NCBI GenBank assembly: GCA_003024985.2
Contig: PXIH01S0021282.1
Strand: one strand, 5' to 3'
Source: Euperipatoides rowelli
Lineage: Eukaryota > Onychophora > Udeonychophora > Euonychophora > Peripatopsidae
Length of the DNA: 10,467 nucleotides
This document shows, piece after piece, positions 1-7,249 of this stretch (the stretch's first letter is position 1; each line of letters begins with the position of its first letter). The notes beneath the pieces were generated by a model. That model was not told where the DNA came from and did not search any database. It saw only the letters and a list, made by a program, of their open reading frames with translations. Both the position numbers and the translations under genes were made by a program.

Positions 1-1182
1 GTATGTTTATTCATTTTCTCTTGTGTATTTGTTAACAAAATATATTTCATTTGTGCAATGGTATTTTTATATAAGTTAACTTTATACTAATAATTGGTAA
101 ATCATTCAAGAAGAAAATTATATTTCTTTATCTGTATTCTCGCAGTGTAACAATAGTGACGATTCCAATATAAATAGTAGAGAGATTATTATTTTTTTTA
201 CAATAGATATAAAGAAGAAAAAAAATTCTAAACTGCCTCAGCTTAATTTTTTATATTCTGTCATTGGTTTACTCATCTCACCAAATAAGACTGATTATAT
301 ACATTTTTTACCTTCCTAATGTCATTTTGATAAAGAGTGAGATCTCACTATAGCTTCATAACATTATTCATTAAACATGAAATTTATTCTAAATTGTGTT
401 TTCTCACACCCCATCCATACTATTATAGAAGATTTAAATGCCGTGTTAGTAATTTTTTCCTCTTTCTGCCACACTTTTTTTTTTTATATCACTGTAAAAA
501 GTGCAACAACATTCGATGTTTTTATTAAACGCAATCAAGAGAAAGAGTGGAGTGCGAATTGGTAGGAAATTACTACGGAGGCAACAAGATTTGCCTTGCT
601 GAAGAGAAAGAAAACGAAACTTTTGAATAAAAAAAAAATGTTGTACAAAGGGAAAATAATACAATTGATATAATTTTCTCCGAGTAGAACGATTTGGACA
701 ATTGATTTCAATTTGGCATACACAAAGTTAGTGAATATTTCATTAAGAGTTTTCTTAACACATTGTTTAATGCAATACAATTTACTGGATAATAACATTG
801 TGTCTAAACGAACCAAATCTTTTTTGACAAAAAGACATAGCAAATCTTATATTCAAAGTGCGTTCAATGTTTAACTCTCTTGCATCTAACTCAAGAAAAA
901 TGAAACATCGTTTTAAAATCGAGCCAAAAAAAAAAAAAATTAGAACAATTTTATTAAAAGATTACTGAACATCAACACACATCTTTTCAATTGTATATGT
1001 CTACAGAGTACTGAATAGGCTAATCTGCTAAGCTACATAATTATTCTATTAAGTCTATTTAAAGAATATCAATTTGCAAATGTTATAAAATATATCATTG
1101 GGAATGGGTAGGGGCAAAGATACATCTGTATAAATAAATCAAAAGAGATGTAGTTGAATATTTTAATAGATGTTAATGCATA
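1..1182. other. AT-rich sequence with no recognisable gene
   Basis: This stretch is strongly AT-rich, with homopolymer runs such as A14 at 926-939. Short open frames exist on both strands (for example 337-565 plus and 446-843 minus), but their translations are rich in Phe, Lys, Ile and Tyr, show no domain or motif, and look like chance frames in AT-rich DNA. I see no RNA gene, splice-supported exon or terminal repeat. Confidence 0.6.
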
Positions 1183-1192
1183 TATTTTACTT
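1183..1192. repeat. Target-site duplication of SINE 1, left copy
   Basis: TATTTTACTT here is repeated exactly at 1395-1404, immediately outside the tRNA-like head of SINE 1. The sequence is AT-rich, so some chance similarity is possible, but its placement at both SINE boundaries supports the call. Confidence 0.6.
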
Positions 1193-1394
1193 TAAATTAT
1201 TGATTCATTAAATGCAGGTATTTAAGTGAGTTGCATACTTGGTTAAAACAATCCTGGCAGGGTATTGAGAGCCAGAAAAAAAAAACTGTCCCATAAGGGG
1301 CTCTACTGGGACGTGAACCGGTAACATCCCATCCTATGTCTTCACTCTCACTTTCAACCTGCATTGCTGCAAACTGGACCATGAGGACGGGACC
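1193..1394 (-). mobile_element. tRNA-derived SINE (SINE 1)
   Basis: Read on the minus strand, the copy begins at 1394 with a tRNA-like head. An A-box-like sequence TGGTCCAGTTT lies at 1381-1371 and a B-box-like sequence GGTTCACGTCCC at 1319-1308, at the spacing expected for an internal RNA polymerase III promoter. A non-tRNA body follows, with a T-run and a GC-richer segment, then an AT-rich tail. The copy is bounded by a 10-bp direct repeat TATTTTACTT at 1183-1192 and 1395-1404, which I read as the target-site duplication. SINEs are non-coding and depend on a partner LINE for mobilisation. The family name is not recognised. The 61-codon minus-strand frame inside it (1197-1382) is probably accidental. 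Confidence 0.7.
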
Positions 1395-1404
1395 TATTTT
1401 ACTT

Positions 1405-1959
1405 ACTTACCTATGAAATGATCTCTTTTAAATTGTAAACAATGTCTTAGATTAGCAACTTTAGGTAGTTGTTTTTCATTGCATAATACATGCATTCATT
1501 TGTAAAATTTTCTATCTTGTACAAACGGTATTTTTTTTTCATTTGGATATTATTTTTATGTAAATTTGAATATGGTTAACAGTAATTATATTCCTGTTTA
1601 TATGTTTTCTATGAAAATTTTCATCACCTGTTGATTAACATGGCTGATGTTGGTACCAGAAGCAGAGTTAGACATTTCATATTTGGTTAATAATCCATGA
1701 TCCCCATCTGTGAAGATATTTTCAAGGCATCTAATTAGCTGCTGAAGTAACTGATCTTATGTGGCTGCTAGCATACCAGTTATTGAAGTCAAAAGTATTA
1801 TGAAGAAAATCTTAAGACTAATCCACAAGAGTTTGAGCAGTTCAAGAGTTTGAGCTGGTTTGAGAGTTTGAAGCAGCAGCATGTGTTTAACGTGTGCGCC
1901 ACACTAAGTTAGTTCACTATTTTTGATAAGTATCTTTTATATATTTAATAGTTTGACTG
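1405..1959. other. Unassigned sequence, slightly less AT-rich in its second half
   Basis: No gene is recognised. From about 1630 to 1915 the sequence is less AT-rich than its surroundings. A plus-strand frame over roughly 1821-1914 stays open and reads as a short Gln/Phe/Glu-rich peptide, but it carries no family motif. It may be the remnant of another mobile element; I could not find ends or a duplication that would delimit one. Confidence 0.4.
1826..1875. repeat. Short tandem repeat with a unit of about 17 bp
   Basis: CAAGAGTTTGAGC occurs at 1826-1838 and again at 1843-1855, a 17-bp period. A third, diverged unit (TGAGAGTTTGAAGC) follows from 1861. The units differ by one or two bases or indels. 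Function unknown; this may be simple replication slippage. Confidence 0.6.
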
Positions 1960-2244
1960 TATATTTTATTATTATAATTATTATTAGTTTCTTACTTAAT
2001 TTATTAGTTAGTTGTTAAAACTCAGCTTTATTCTTATTTAATTGGAATAAAACAGTGATTAATGATTGTGTTTAGCTTTATAAGTTGGCGGTTAATATTT
2101 CAAACTAGGATTAATGTTGTCTAGCTTTTGGTTTGTATTTATTTCGTGGATTTAAATCTGTTTAAATTTGTATTTTAAATCTTTGAATTTCTGGGATCTG
2201 ATAATTAATTTTATAATATACATTAGTTTTACCTTATATTTGTA
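1960..2244 (+). other. AT-rich flank, possible extra copy of the LINE 5' UTR unit
   Basis: There is no coding content. Two stretches resemble the LINE 5' leader further right: AACTAGGATTAAT at 2103 compares with AACTAGGGTAAT at 4039, and GTTTAAATTTGTATT at 2160 compares with GTTTAAATTTTTATT at 4134, with a similar sequence following. The spacing between the two stretches differs by about 38 bp, so similarity by AT-richness alone is possible. If real, the hAT-like element at 2245-3910 interrupts a tandem 5' UTR array. Confidence 0.3.
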
Positions 2245-2265
2245 CAGGCCTAACCTTAGGGGCAG
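2245..2265 (+). repeat. Left terminal inverted repeat of the hAT-like element
   Basis: The sequence begins CAGGCCTAACCTTAGG and matches the inverted right end at 14 of 21 positions. A GC-rich stretch follows (to about 2287), in sharp contrast with the AT-rich flank. Confidence 0.45.
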
Positions 2266-2341
2266 GCGATGTGGGCGACCACCCCTATTCTGAGATTATA
2301 GAGGGCGTCATATATTCCTAAATGTACTGTAACTGTAACAA

Positions 2342-2374
2342 ATATTTATTTTATTTATTTATTTATTATTTATT
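2342..2374. repeat. TTTA/TTA microsatellite
   Basis: An imperfect run of ATTT and ATT units close to the left end of the hAT-like element. It may have grown by slippage from an AT-rich seed. Confidence 0.7.
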
Positions 2375-2403
2375 AATTCTAGCATTGTATTTCATTCAGC
2401 TTG

Positions 2404-2436
2404 TTTAATGAATAAATTTATTAAAAAAAAAAAAAA
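2404..2436 (+). other. AATAAA-like signal followed by an A14 run
   Basis: AATGAATAAATTTATT runs directly into A14 at 2423-2436. This looks like the 3' end of a polyadenylated retroposed sequence, but in AT-rich DNA it can also arise by chance. No matching duplication was found. Confidence 0.3.
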
Positions 2437-3466
2437 GTAAGTAATGGGGCTTAGCTTGATTAATTGCTGTCATAAACTCATTAATTTGTGCCTATGAATA
2501 GTTATGGTATACACTGCTCAATGAGTTCCCTGATAATCCTTTTATTGCCGAGTTCACAGCACCTCCTAGCCTAATTTCAATTTTGAGTTGCTACACAGCA
2601 AGGCAGCAAGCCGGGCACATGATTCTGGTTTCTGAATGAGGGTGCTCTCGTTCAGCTTGTTGTATAAATGCTAATCAGGAATAAAAAGTAATTAAACATT
2701 ATTATTAACTACAAGTGCCTTCACATAAAATTAAATTTGTTTTATTGTAAATGCTGACAAAAATAATGATTACAAATATGTGATCGGCCTGGAGATAGCC
2801 AGATCAAGGTTTATTTTTGGATAGCTAGATGATTTCCATGTGTTTTTAAAAGGTGTGTGCACCAATAGCTAACTTAATGAATATTTATTTAAAGACTATT
2901 TATTTAATCTTTATGTTTAGGTCTATTAACCTATTACATTTTTTAATTCATCATAAGAAATTCTTGTTTATTTCATACATTTGATTTCAAACTTTCTAAC
3001 ACTGATAATTTTTATTTTTAATCATCTGCAGAATTTTACCTTCATTATTTATTCCTGCAGTAAGCCCATTACAAGTCCTTACCTGAAAGAATTAAAGCAG
3101 TAATTTTTTAATGCCACTCTTTGTGAAATATTTTTCAATAAGTTTTTTTTTTTTCAAATTTGATTCATCATGTCAGAACTTCATCTTCACTTGCATCGGA
3201 ATTTTGTTTCAATTGCATGCAACTATTTTATTATGATTAAATAAGTTTACTGCTCAGGAAGATCTAACCTCCTGTTGGTCATATATATTCAAGTGACTAT
3301 AGATCATAATAAATTGAATTTTACTAATAGAGTAAACTGAAAAAAATAGAATTATCTTTCAAGACTTTGCACATATCAATTTTGATTTGGTTTTGCTTTT
3401 GATTTATGATTTTTGTTTAGGCATTTTAAGAAATGTAATTTAACATATGTTTATTTATTTATTTAT

Positions 3467-3484
3467 CTATAATAACTTTTATAA
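3467..3484. repeat. Target-site duplication of SINE 2, left copy
   Basis: CTATAATAACTTTTRTAA: the same 18 bp, with a single A/G difference, recur at 3756-3773 right after the SINE head. A duplication of this length is typical of LINE-driven retroposition. Confidence 0.85.
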
Positions 3485-3755
3485 AATAAATTTCCTCTCC
3501 AAGAGGTGAAGAGATGTATTTTTTTTGGTTAATTAAATTGAACTTATAATTGAATATATAACTGATTGAAAACTGGGCTAACAGGTTATTGATGTTACAA
3601 GGGCAGCGTACTTAGAAAAACCCGAGGCAGCTGTTAAAGCTAGGGAAAAATCCGTTCCTTAACTGCTCAAGCCGAGGCGCGAACCTGTACACCTTGGCAT
3701 ATGCCTTTGGTTCATCAAGCGGAAGTGAATCCGCTGGACCACGGAACCGAGACAC
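3485..3755 (-). mobile_element. tRNA-derived SINE (SINE 2) with clear target-site duplication
   Basis: Read on the minus strand, the copy starts at 3755 with GTGTCTCGGTTCCGTGGTCC. The A box is TGGTCCAGCGG (3741-3731), a good match to the pol III consensus, and the B box is GGTTCGCGCC (3685-3676). The tRNA-unrelated body has a short GC-richer stretch, then an AT-rich part and a terminal segment with a small inverted repeat (CCTCTTGGAGAGG). CTATAATAACTTTT occurs at 3467-3480 and 3756-3769, and with one mismatch the match extends to 18 bp. It marks both boundaries exactly and gives a copy of about 271 bp. The copy sits inside the hAT-like element, so it is the younger insertion. It has no coding capacity. 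Confidence 0.85.
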
Positions 3756-3773
3756 CTATAATAACTTTTGTAA
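3756..3773. repeat. Target-site duplication of SINE 2, right copy
   Basis: Partner of 3467-3484; it abuts the first base of the tRNA-like head read on the minus strand. Confidence 0.85.
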
Positions 3774-3889
3774 TTTTCTTTGTTTTTAACACAGATCCAA
3801 ATTTTCCCTCCTACCCATGGCGCTGCCCTTGGACACCACTGTTAAAAATTTTCCTGGGGTAGTGGGGAGTGGGGATCCTAAAATATGTT

Positions 3890-3910
3890 CTCGCACTATG
3901 GCCAGCCCTG
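3890..3910 (-). repeat. Right terminal inverted repeat of the hAT-like element
   Basis: On the minus strand this end reads CAGGGCTGGCCATAGTGCGA, partner to the left repeat at 2245. Several of the mismatches are transitions, as expected with age. Confidence 0.45.
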
Positions 3911-3918
3911 GGTTTGTA

Positions 3919-4372
3919 GTAATTAGAACGTTCTACATTAAAATTTATTAGGGCATTTATTTTTCTCTTTAATTGTTACAGTGGTGCATATTTGTTTTTC
4001 TTTCACTGATTTAATTAAATTTTGATAATGTTAAGCAGAACTAGGGTAATAAATATTTGAATTTATTTATAATTAGGATAGGTTTTTGTAGTATATTAGG
4101 GTTAGGTCAATTTTAGATTGTGATTCTATGAGAGTTTAAATTTTTATTGTTTATCTTGATTTCCTGGTCAATTAATTAGTTTTCTTTTCTGTTTAACCTT
4201 TACATACTTGCATTTTTTTTTTCTCTTTTTACTGGTTTAGTCGTTTTTATAATTTTTTATATTAATAGTAAGCAGAAGTAGGTTAATAAATATTTGCATC
4301 TGTTCCTGTGATTTGGTTAGATTTTTATAGTTAATTTAAGAAAAGGTTTATTTTTGTTATTGAAATTTTGTA
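3919..4372 (+). promoter_or_regulatory. LINE 5' UTR with two related units of about 230 bp
   Basis: AGCAGAACTAGGGTAATAAA at 4034 recurs as AGCAGAAGTAGGTTAATAAA at 4271, 237 bp later. Flanking parts align too: TGCAT plus a T-rich stretch precedes each (3985 and 4209), and a TTAGRATAGG/TTGGTTAGA-type stretch with GTTTTTRTAG follows each. This suggests a tandem duplication in the leader, a structure some LINEs use as promoter monomers. Promoter activity itself is inference. ORF1 would start at the ATG at 4373. Confidence 0.45.
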
Positions 4373-4723
4373 ATGTCTCCTACTCCAAATACTGTTTTGT
4401 CCAAGATTTTGAAATGCCTGGAGCCTTTAGATAGATTTGACCATTTAGAGAAGATATTGATGTCTATAGCTTATTTATGGAAATATCATGGGTAGAGGTA
4501 GCTACTCAGACAGCAATTGAGAAATTTGAGAGTTTGGGGATGCAGGATGTGGAGACTCAGATCAATACTGAGTTAGTTGGGGACTGCATTCATGCCTGGA
4601 TGCAGAAACCCAAACCTGTAAGGTTCTGTCAGAGTGTTCAGGTTTAGTATCGGATTCTTGAATGGCTTCTGTTGATGTTAGGTTGCAGAAAGCTCCTAAA
4701 GGTGAGGGTTATTTGAATATTAA
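4373..4723 (+). pseudogene. LINE ORF1, 5' part (broken, up to the piggyBac insertion)
   Basis: A start at ATG 4373 opens a frame of about 41 codons (MSPTPNTVLSKILK...), ending at a TAG near 4496. The content then continues in a second frame, 4477-4647 (56 codons with VEVATQT and ETQINTE), and in a third from 4662 to the insertion (ASVDVRLQKAPKGEGYLNI). The three frames in succession indicate at least two frameshifts. The N-terminal part of such ORF1 proteins is poorly conserved and may act in RNA binding or self-association; I see no clear domain here. The final frame is in register with the frame that resumes after the piggyBac at 7255, which links the two halves. Confidence 0.65.
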
Positions 4724-4741
4724 CCCTGCAGTTATTGCGGT
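4724..4741 (+). repeat. piggyBac left terminal inverted repeat
   Basis: CCCTGCAGTTATTGCGGT is preceded directly by the TTAA target copy at 4720-4723. It pairs with the inverted right end; the three differences are all transitions. Confidence 0.93.
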
Positions 4742-4755
4742 ATCTCTTAGATACC
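4739..4755. repeat. piggyBac subterminal palindrome, copy 1
   Basis: GGTATCT-CTT-AGATACC is a perfect 7-bp palindrome with a 3-base spacer, overlapping the inner edge of the left terminal repeat. Related copies lie at 5066-5080 and 7191-7205. piggyBac elements are known to carry internal repeats bound by the transposase Cys-rich domain; that this palindrome serves that role here is inference. Confidence 0.7.
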
Positions 4756-5065
4756 TACTTCATCTTCAATCATGAAGTTCTTGCCAATACATTGTGTTGG
4801 TCTAATGTAGTGCCCTCTATTTTCCTAAATTAAAGCGTTCTTTCGCTCAGTTGACTAGACACTGCTGTAGCTGTATGACTGTATTGATTTGCTTTGATTT
4901 TCTCTCACAGATTCACTGTGACTGTGACTACTCTTAAGTTTTTGTATTCTATTTTAATTAATATTATTATTTTCTAACATGTATTTAGTTAATTAAAGTG
5001 AAACATTATTAAATTCATTAGATTTTTTTCTACATGTGTCAATATTCTAATTTTTTATAAGAAAT

Positions 5066-5080
5066 GTATCTATCAGATAC
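5066..5080. repeat. piggyBac subterminal palindrome, copy 2
   Basis: GTATCT-ATC-AGATAC, followed by the 11-mer CATGTAACTTT at 5135-5145. The right end of the element shows the same two motifs in the same order and orientation. Confidence 0.7.
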
Positions 5081-5083
5081 CTC

Positions 5084-5140
5084 GACTATTTGACTATTTG
5101 TGACTAGTCACAGTCATGCGGCTGCATAGTCGCGCATGTA
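5084..5140. repeat. Cluster of small palindromes in the piggyBac left region
   Basis: GTGACTAGTCAC at 5100-5111 is a perfect 12-bp palindrome, and ATGC-GGCT-GCAT lies at 5116-5127. GACTATTT is tandemly repeated at 5084-5099. The cluster lies about 60-110 bp upstream of the transposase ATG, so it could hold protein-binding sites for transposition or transcription; that is inference. Confidence 0.45.
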
Positions 5141-5199
5141 ACTTTTTTTTTACACATTTTTTTTTTTTCATTTTTCTTTTCTACTTTTTTCCAGTGATT

Positions 5200-6948
5200 A
5201 TGTGCTGTTCTGAAAGAAAATATGATCTAACTAACGAATGGGATTTAGCAGAAGAGCAAAACCTACTTTGTAATGTCGTTGGTTAGTCAGAAGACTAAGT
5301 GATGAAGTAAGTGATGATGATGATGATGAAAGTGATTATATTGAAGAAAGAGGAGAAAATTTGGTTTAAGACATTGATAAAGATTATGAAGATAGCAACT
5401 CAGATGGAAATATATCAGAAAATCCAAATTTTTATCAAGAATTTCAGAAAAAAGGCAAGGTTGTAAATATTTATAAATGGAAAAAGACTCCATATAATAC
5501 ATCCAAAAGAATGAAACAAAACCTACTAGTCCATCTTCCTGATTTTATTGGGAAAGCATGTGATGCTAAAACTGTGTTAGAAACATGGCAGTGCTTTTTT
5601 AATGATGCTATTTTGGATCAAATAGCAATCACAATCTGAAATGAATAAATTTTCTTGAAAAAGAGATGCTCATCTAACAGATGCCATGAGATAAAGGCTC
5701 TCATAGGACTATTATACTTAGCAGCGGTATATCAGGATAATCGTGAACTATGGGACACAAGTGGGCATGGGATTGAAATTTTCAGACTTATGATGAATCT
5801 AAGATTTTTTTCCTATTAAAATGTTTTTGATTTGACAATAAAGAGTCTAGATTAGCACAAAAAGCCTTTGACCGTCTTGTTCCTGTAAGGGAAATATTTG
5901 AAAAGTTTGTAACTAATTTCAAATTAAATTACTCTTAAGGGGAAAATGTAATCATCAATCAAAAACTAAAAGTTTCCATAAATGTGCTTTTAAACAGTAC
6001 ATACCATCGAAGCCGGCCAAGTATGGTATTAAAATTTATGCCATGGTGGATGCTAAACTATAGTATGCGTCTAACATGGAAATATATCCTGGTAAACAAC
6101 CAGAAGAATTGCCTTTCGCTTATAGTAATAAACCTGCAGAAGTGGCAGAAAGACTTTGTACTCCTATCTTTAACACAGGACACAATATAACCATGGATAA
6201 CTGATTTTGTAATGTTGATTTAGCTGAAAAACTAGTTGATAAAAGATTATCCATTGTAGGAACTCTTAGAAAAAATAAACCTCATATTTCACTGGAATTC
6301 TAGAACATTTCCCTTCACAATGTCACATCCAGTATTTTTGGTTTCAGGAAACATACAACTCTTGTTTCCTATATACTAAAGTCTAAAAAATGTAATTTTG
6401 ATTTCATCATGATGATGTGATAGATGAATCTACACAAGAAAATTGTAAACCAGGAATAATAACTTTTTACATTTCTACCAAAGGAGGTGTAGATAATGAT
6501 GAATAATGCTCAACTTAGAACGTTGCAAGAAACATAAGAAGATGGCCCATGATCATTTTCTTTTGCATGTTAAATGTAGTAGTCATAAACTCACATATAG
6601 TTTATATTTGAAATGGAAAAAATATCAAAAGCAGAATAAAATTTTTATGAGATCTAGGAGATGAGCTTATTCATGACCGTCTAGTGCCTCTAGTGCGTGC
6701 CACAAGAGTACTTTGGACAAACATTTGCCACTAATTTTTAAATCTTACTGCTGTTGATGAAGCAACAAATGATCAGGATGAAACAATATCAATGTCTGAA
6801 ACTATAGAACACAATGATAAAATAAAAATGTGTCACCCTTGTTAAGCCAGGAAGAAAACCATATTAACAAAGTTTTTGTACTATTTCTAAAACAAATTTG
6901 TGCCTANAACACTGTAAAATTATTTGTGACAATTGTATTCCCAAATGA
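5200..6948 (+). pseudogene. piggyBac transposase (DDE_Tnp_1_7 type), pseudogene
   Basis: The enzyme family excises and inserts its element at TTAA using a DDD catalytic triad, followed by a C-terminal Cys-rich zinc-binding domain. The likely start is ATG 5200 (MCCSERKYDLTNEW). Then comes an acidic stretch (DEVSDDDDDESDYIEE, from about 5298) and KWKKTPYN plus LVHLPDF near 5478-5545. ALIGLLYLAAVYQ and ELWDTSGHGIEIFRLMM (5697-5800) are strong family signatures. The first catalytic position reads VIINQ, with Asn at 5957-5959 where the family has Asp. The second is present in HNITMDN (Asp 6196-6198), and the adjacent Trp codon has become TGA. The third is present in KGGVDN (Asp 6492-6494). The tail KMCHPC, HC, ICDNC (about 6827-6939) is the Cys-rich domain, ending at TGA 6946-6948. 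At least eight stops and several frameshifts break it. Base 6907 is undetermined. Confidence 0.92.
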
Positions 6949-7190
6949 ATAATTTGTAATTAAAGTGTTTAAATTTATAATGCAACAAAAATATACAAAA
7001 ATGTTGTATATTTATGCTTATTTTGGTTTAATTTAAAAGTTGAATAATCTGTTTATTTACATTAAAATATCTTAGAATAAATTTATATTGTGATAAAATA
7101 CTTAACATTGTGTCAAAATGTCATTTAAAAACATATAAAATTGTCAAAGTTGAAATATATTTTTCATTTTTTAGGAGAAAAAATAAACAT

Positions 7191-7205
7191 GTATCTCTCA
7201 GATAA
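7191..7205. repeat. piggyBac subterminal palindrome, copy 3 (right end)
   Basis: GTATCT-CTC-AGATAA, with one mismatch in the right arm relative to copies 1 and 2. CATGTAACTTT follows at 7218-7228, just inside the right terminal repeat. Confidence 0.65.
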
Positions 7206-7231
7206 TCCACAACACATCATGTAACTTTCTG

Positions 7232-7249
7232 ACCGTGATGACTGCAGGG
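7232..7249 (-). repeat. piggyBac right terminal inverted repeat
   Basis: On the minus strand it reads CCCTGCAGTCATCACGGT. It is followed on the plus strand by the TTAA target copy at 7250-7253. Confidence 0.93.

Larger units (their letters stand above)
2245..3910. mobile_element. Candidate hAT-type DNA transposon, non-autonomous or decayed
   Basis: The left end starts CAGGCCTAACCTTAGG and the right end, read on the minus strand, starts CAGGGCTGGCCATAG. Over the first 21 bases 14 match without gaps. CAG at the extreme ends followed by a GC-rich subterminal segment is typical of hAT elements. The flanking 8 bp are TATTTGTA at 2237-2244 and GGTTTGTA at 3911-3918, identical at the six inner positions, which fits an aged 8-bp target duplication. 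I see no transposase frame. After setting aside SINE 2 and its duplication, the element is about 1.4 kb, consistent with a non-autonomous copy. The boundaries rest on short matches. Other DNA transposon families with CAG ends remain possible. Confidence 0.45.
4724..7249 (+). mobile_element. piggyBac-family DNA transposon, full length but inactivated
   Basis: The element is 2526 bp, the usual size for piggyBac elements. It begins CCCTGCAGTTATTGCGGT and ends, read inverted, CCCTGCAGTCATCACGGT. TTAA flanks it at 4720-4723 and 7250-7253, the hallmark of the family, which targets TTAA and duplicates it. The interior carries a decayed piggyBac transposase on the plus strand. The host sequence is ORF1 of the surrounding LINE. 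The ends are well preserved (15 of the first 18 bases match between the two), while the transposase is heavily broken. That would fit an element mobilised in trans after its gene had already decayed, or simple chance. Confidence 0.95.

Noticed and set aside
1-6. GTATGT at the very start, resembling a 5' splice donor
   Set aside because: A six-base match at an arbitrary window edge, with no exon visible; not enough to claim an intron boundary.
337-843. Overlapping open frames of 60-100 codons on both strands
   Set aside because: Low-complexity Phe/Lys/Ser/Tyr-rich translations with no motif, in AT-rich DNA and mutually overlapping; chance frames are the best explanation.
1197-1382. 61-codon minus-strand open frame
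   Set aside because: Lies wholly inside tRNA-derived SINE 1, which is non-coding.
1654-1670. GGTACCAGAAGCAGAG as an LTR-retrotransposon primer-binding site
   Set aside because: Superficially like a tRNA-primer site, but no LTR pair, polypurine tract or gag/pol sequence could be found near it.
5287-5502. 71-codon minus-strand open frame with a His-rich run
   Set aside because: It is the reverse of the acidic Asp/Glu-rich start of the piggyBac transposase (GAT repeats read as ATC/CAT).
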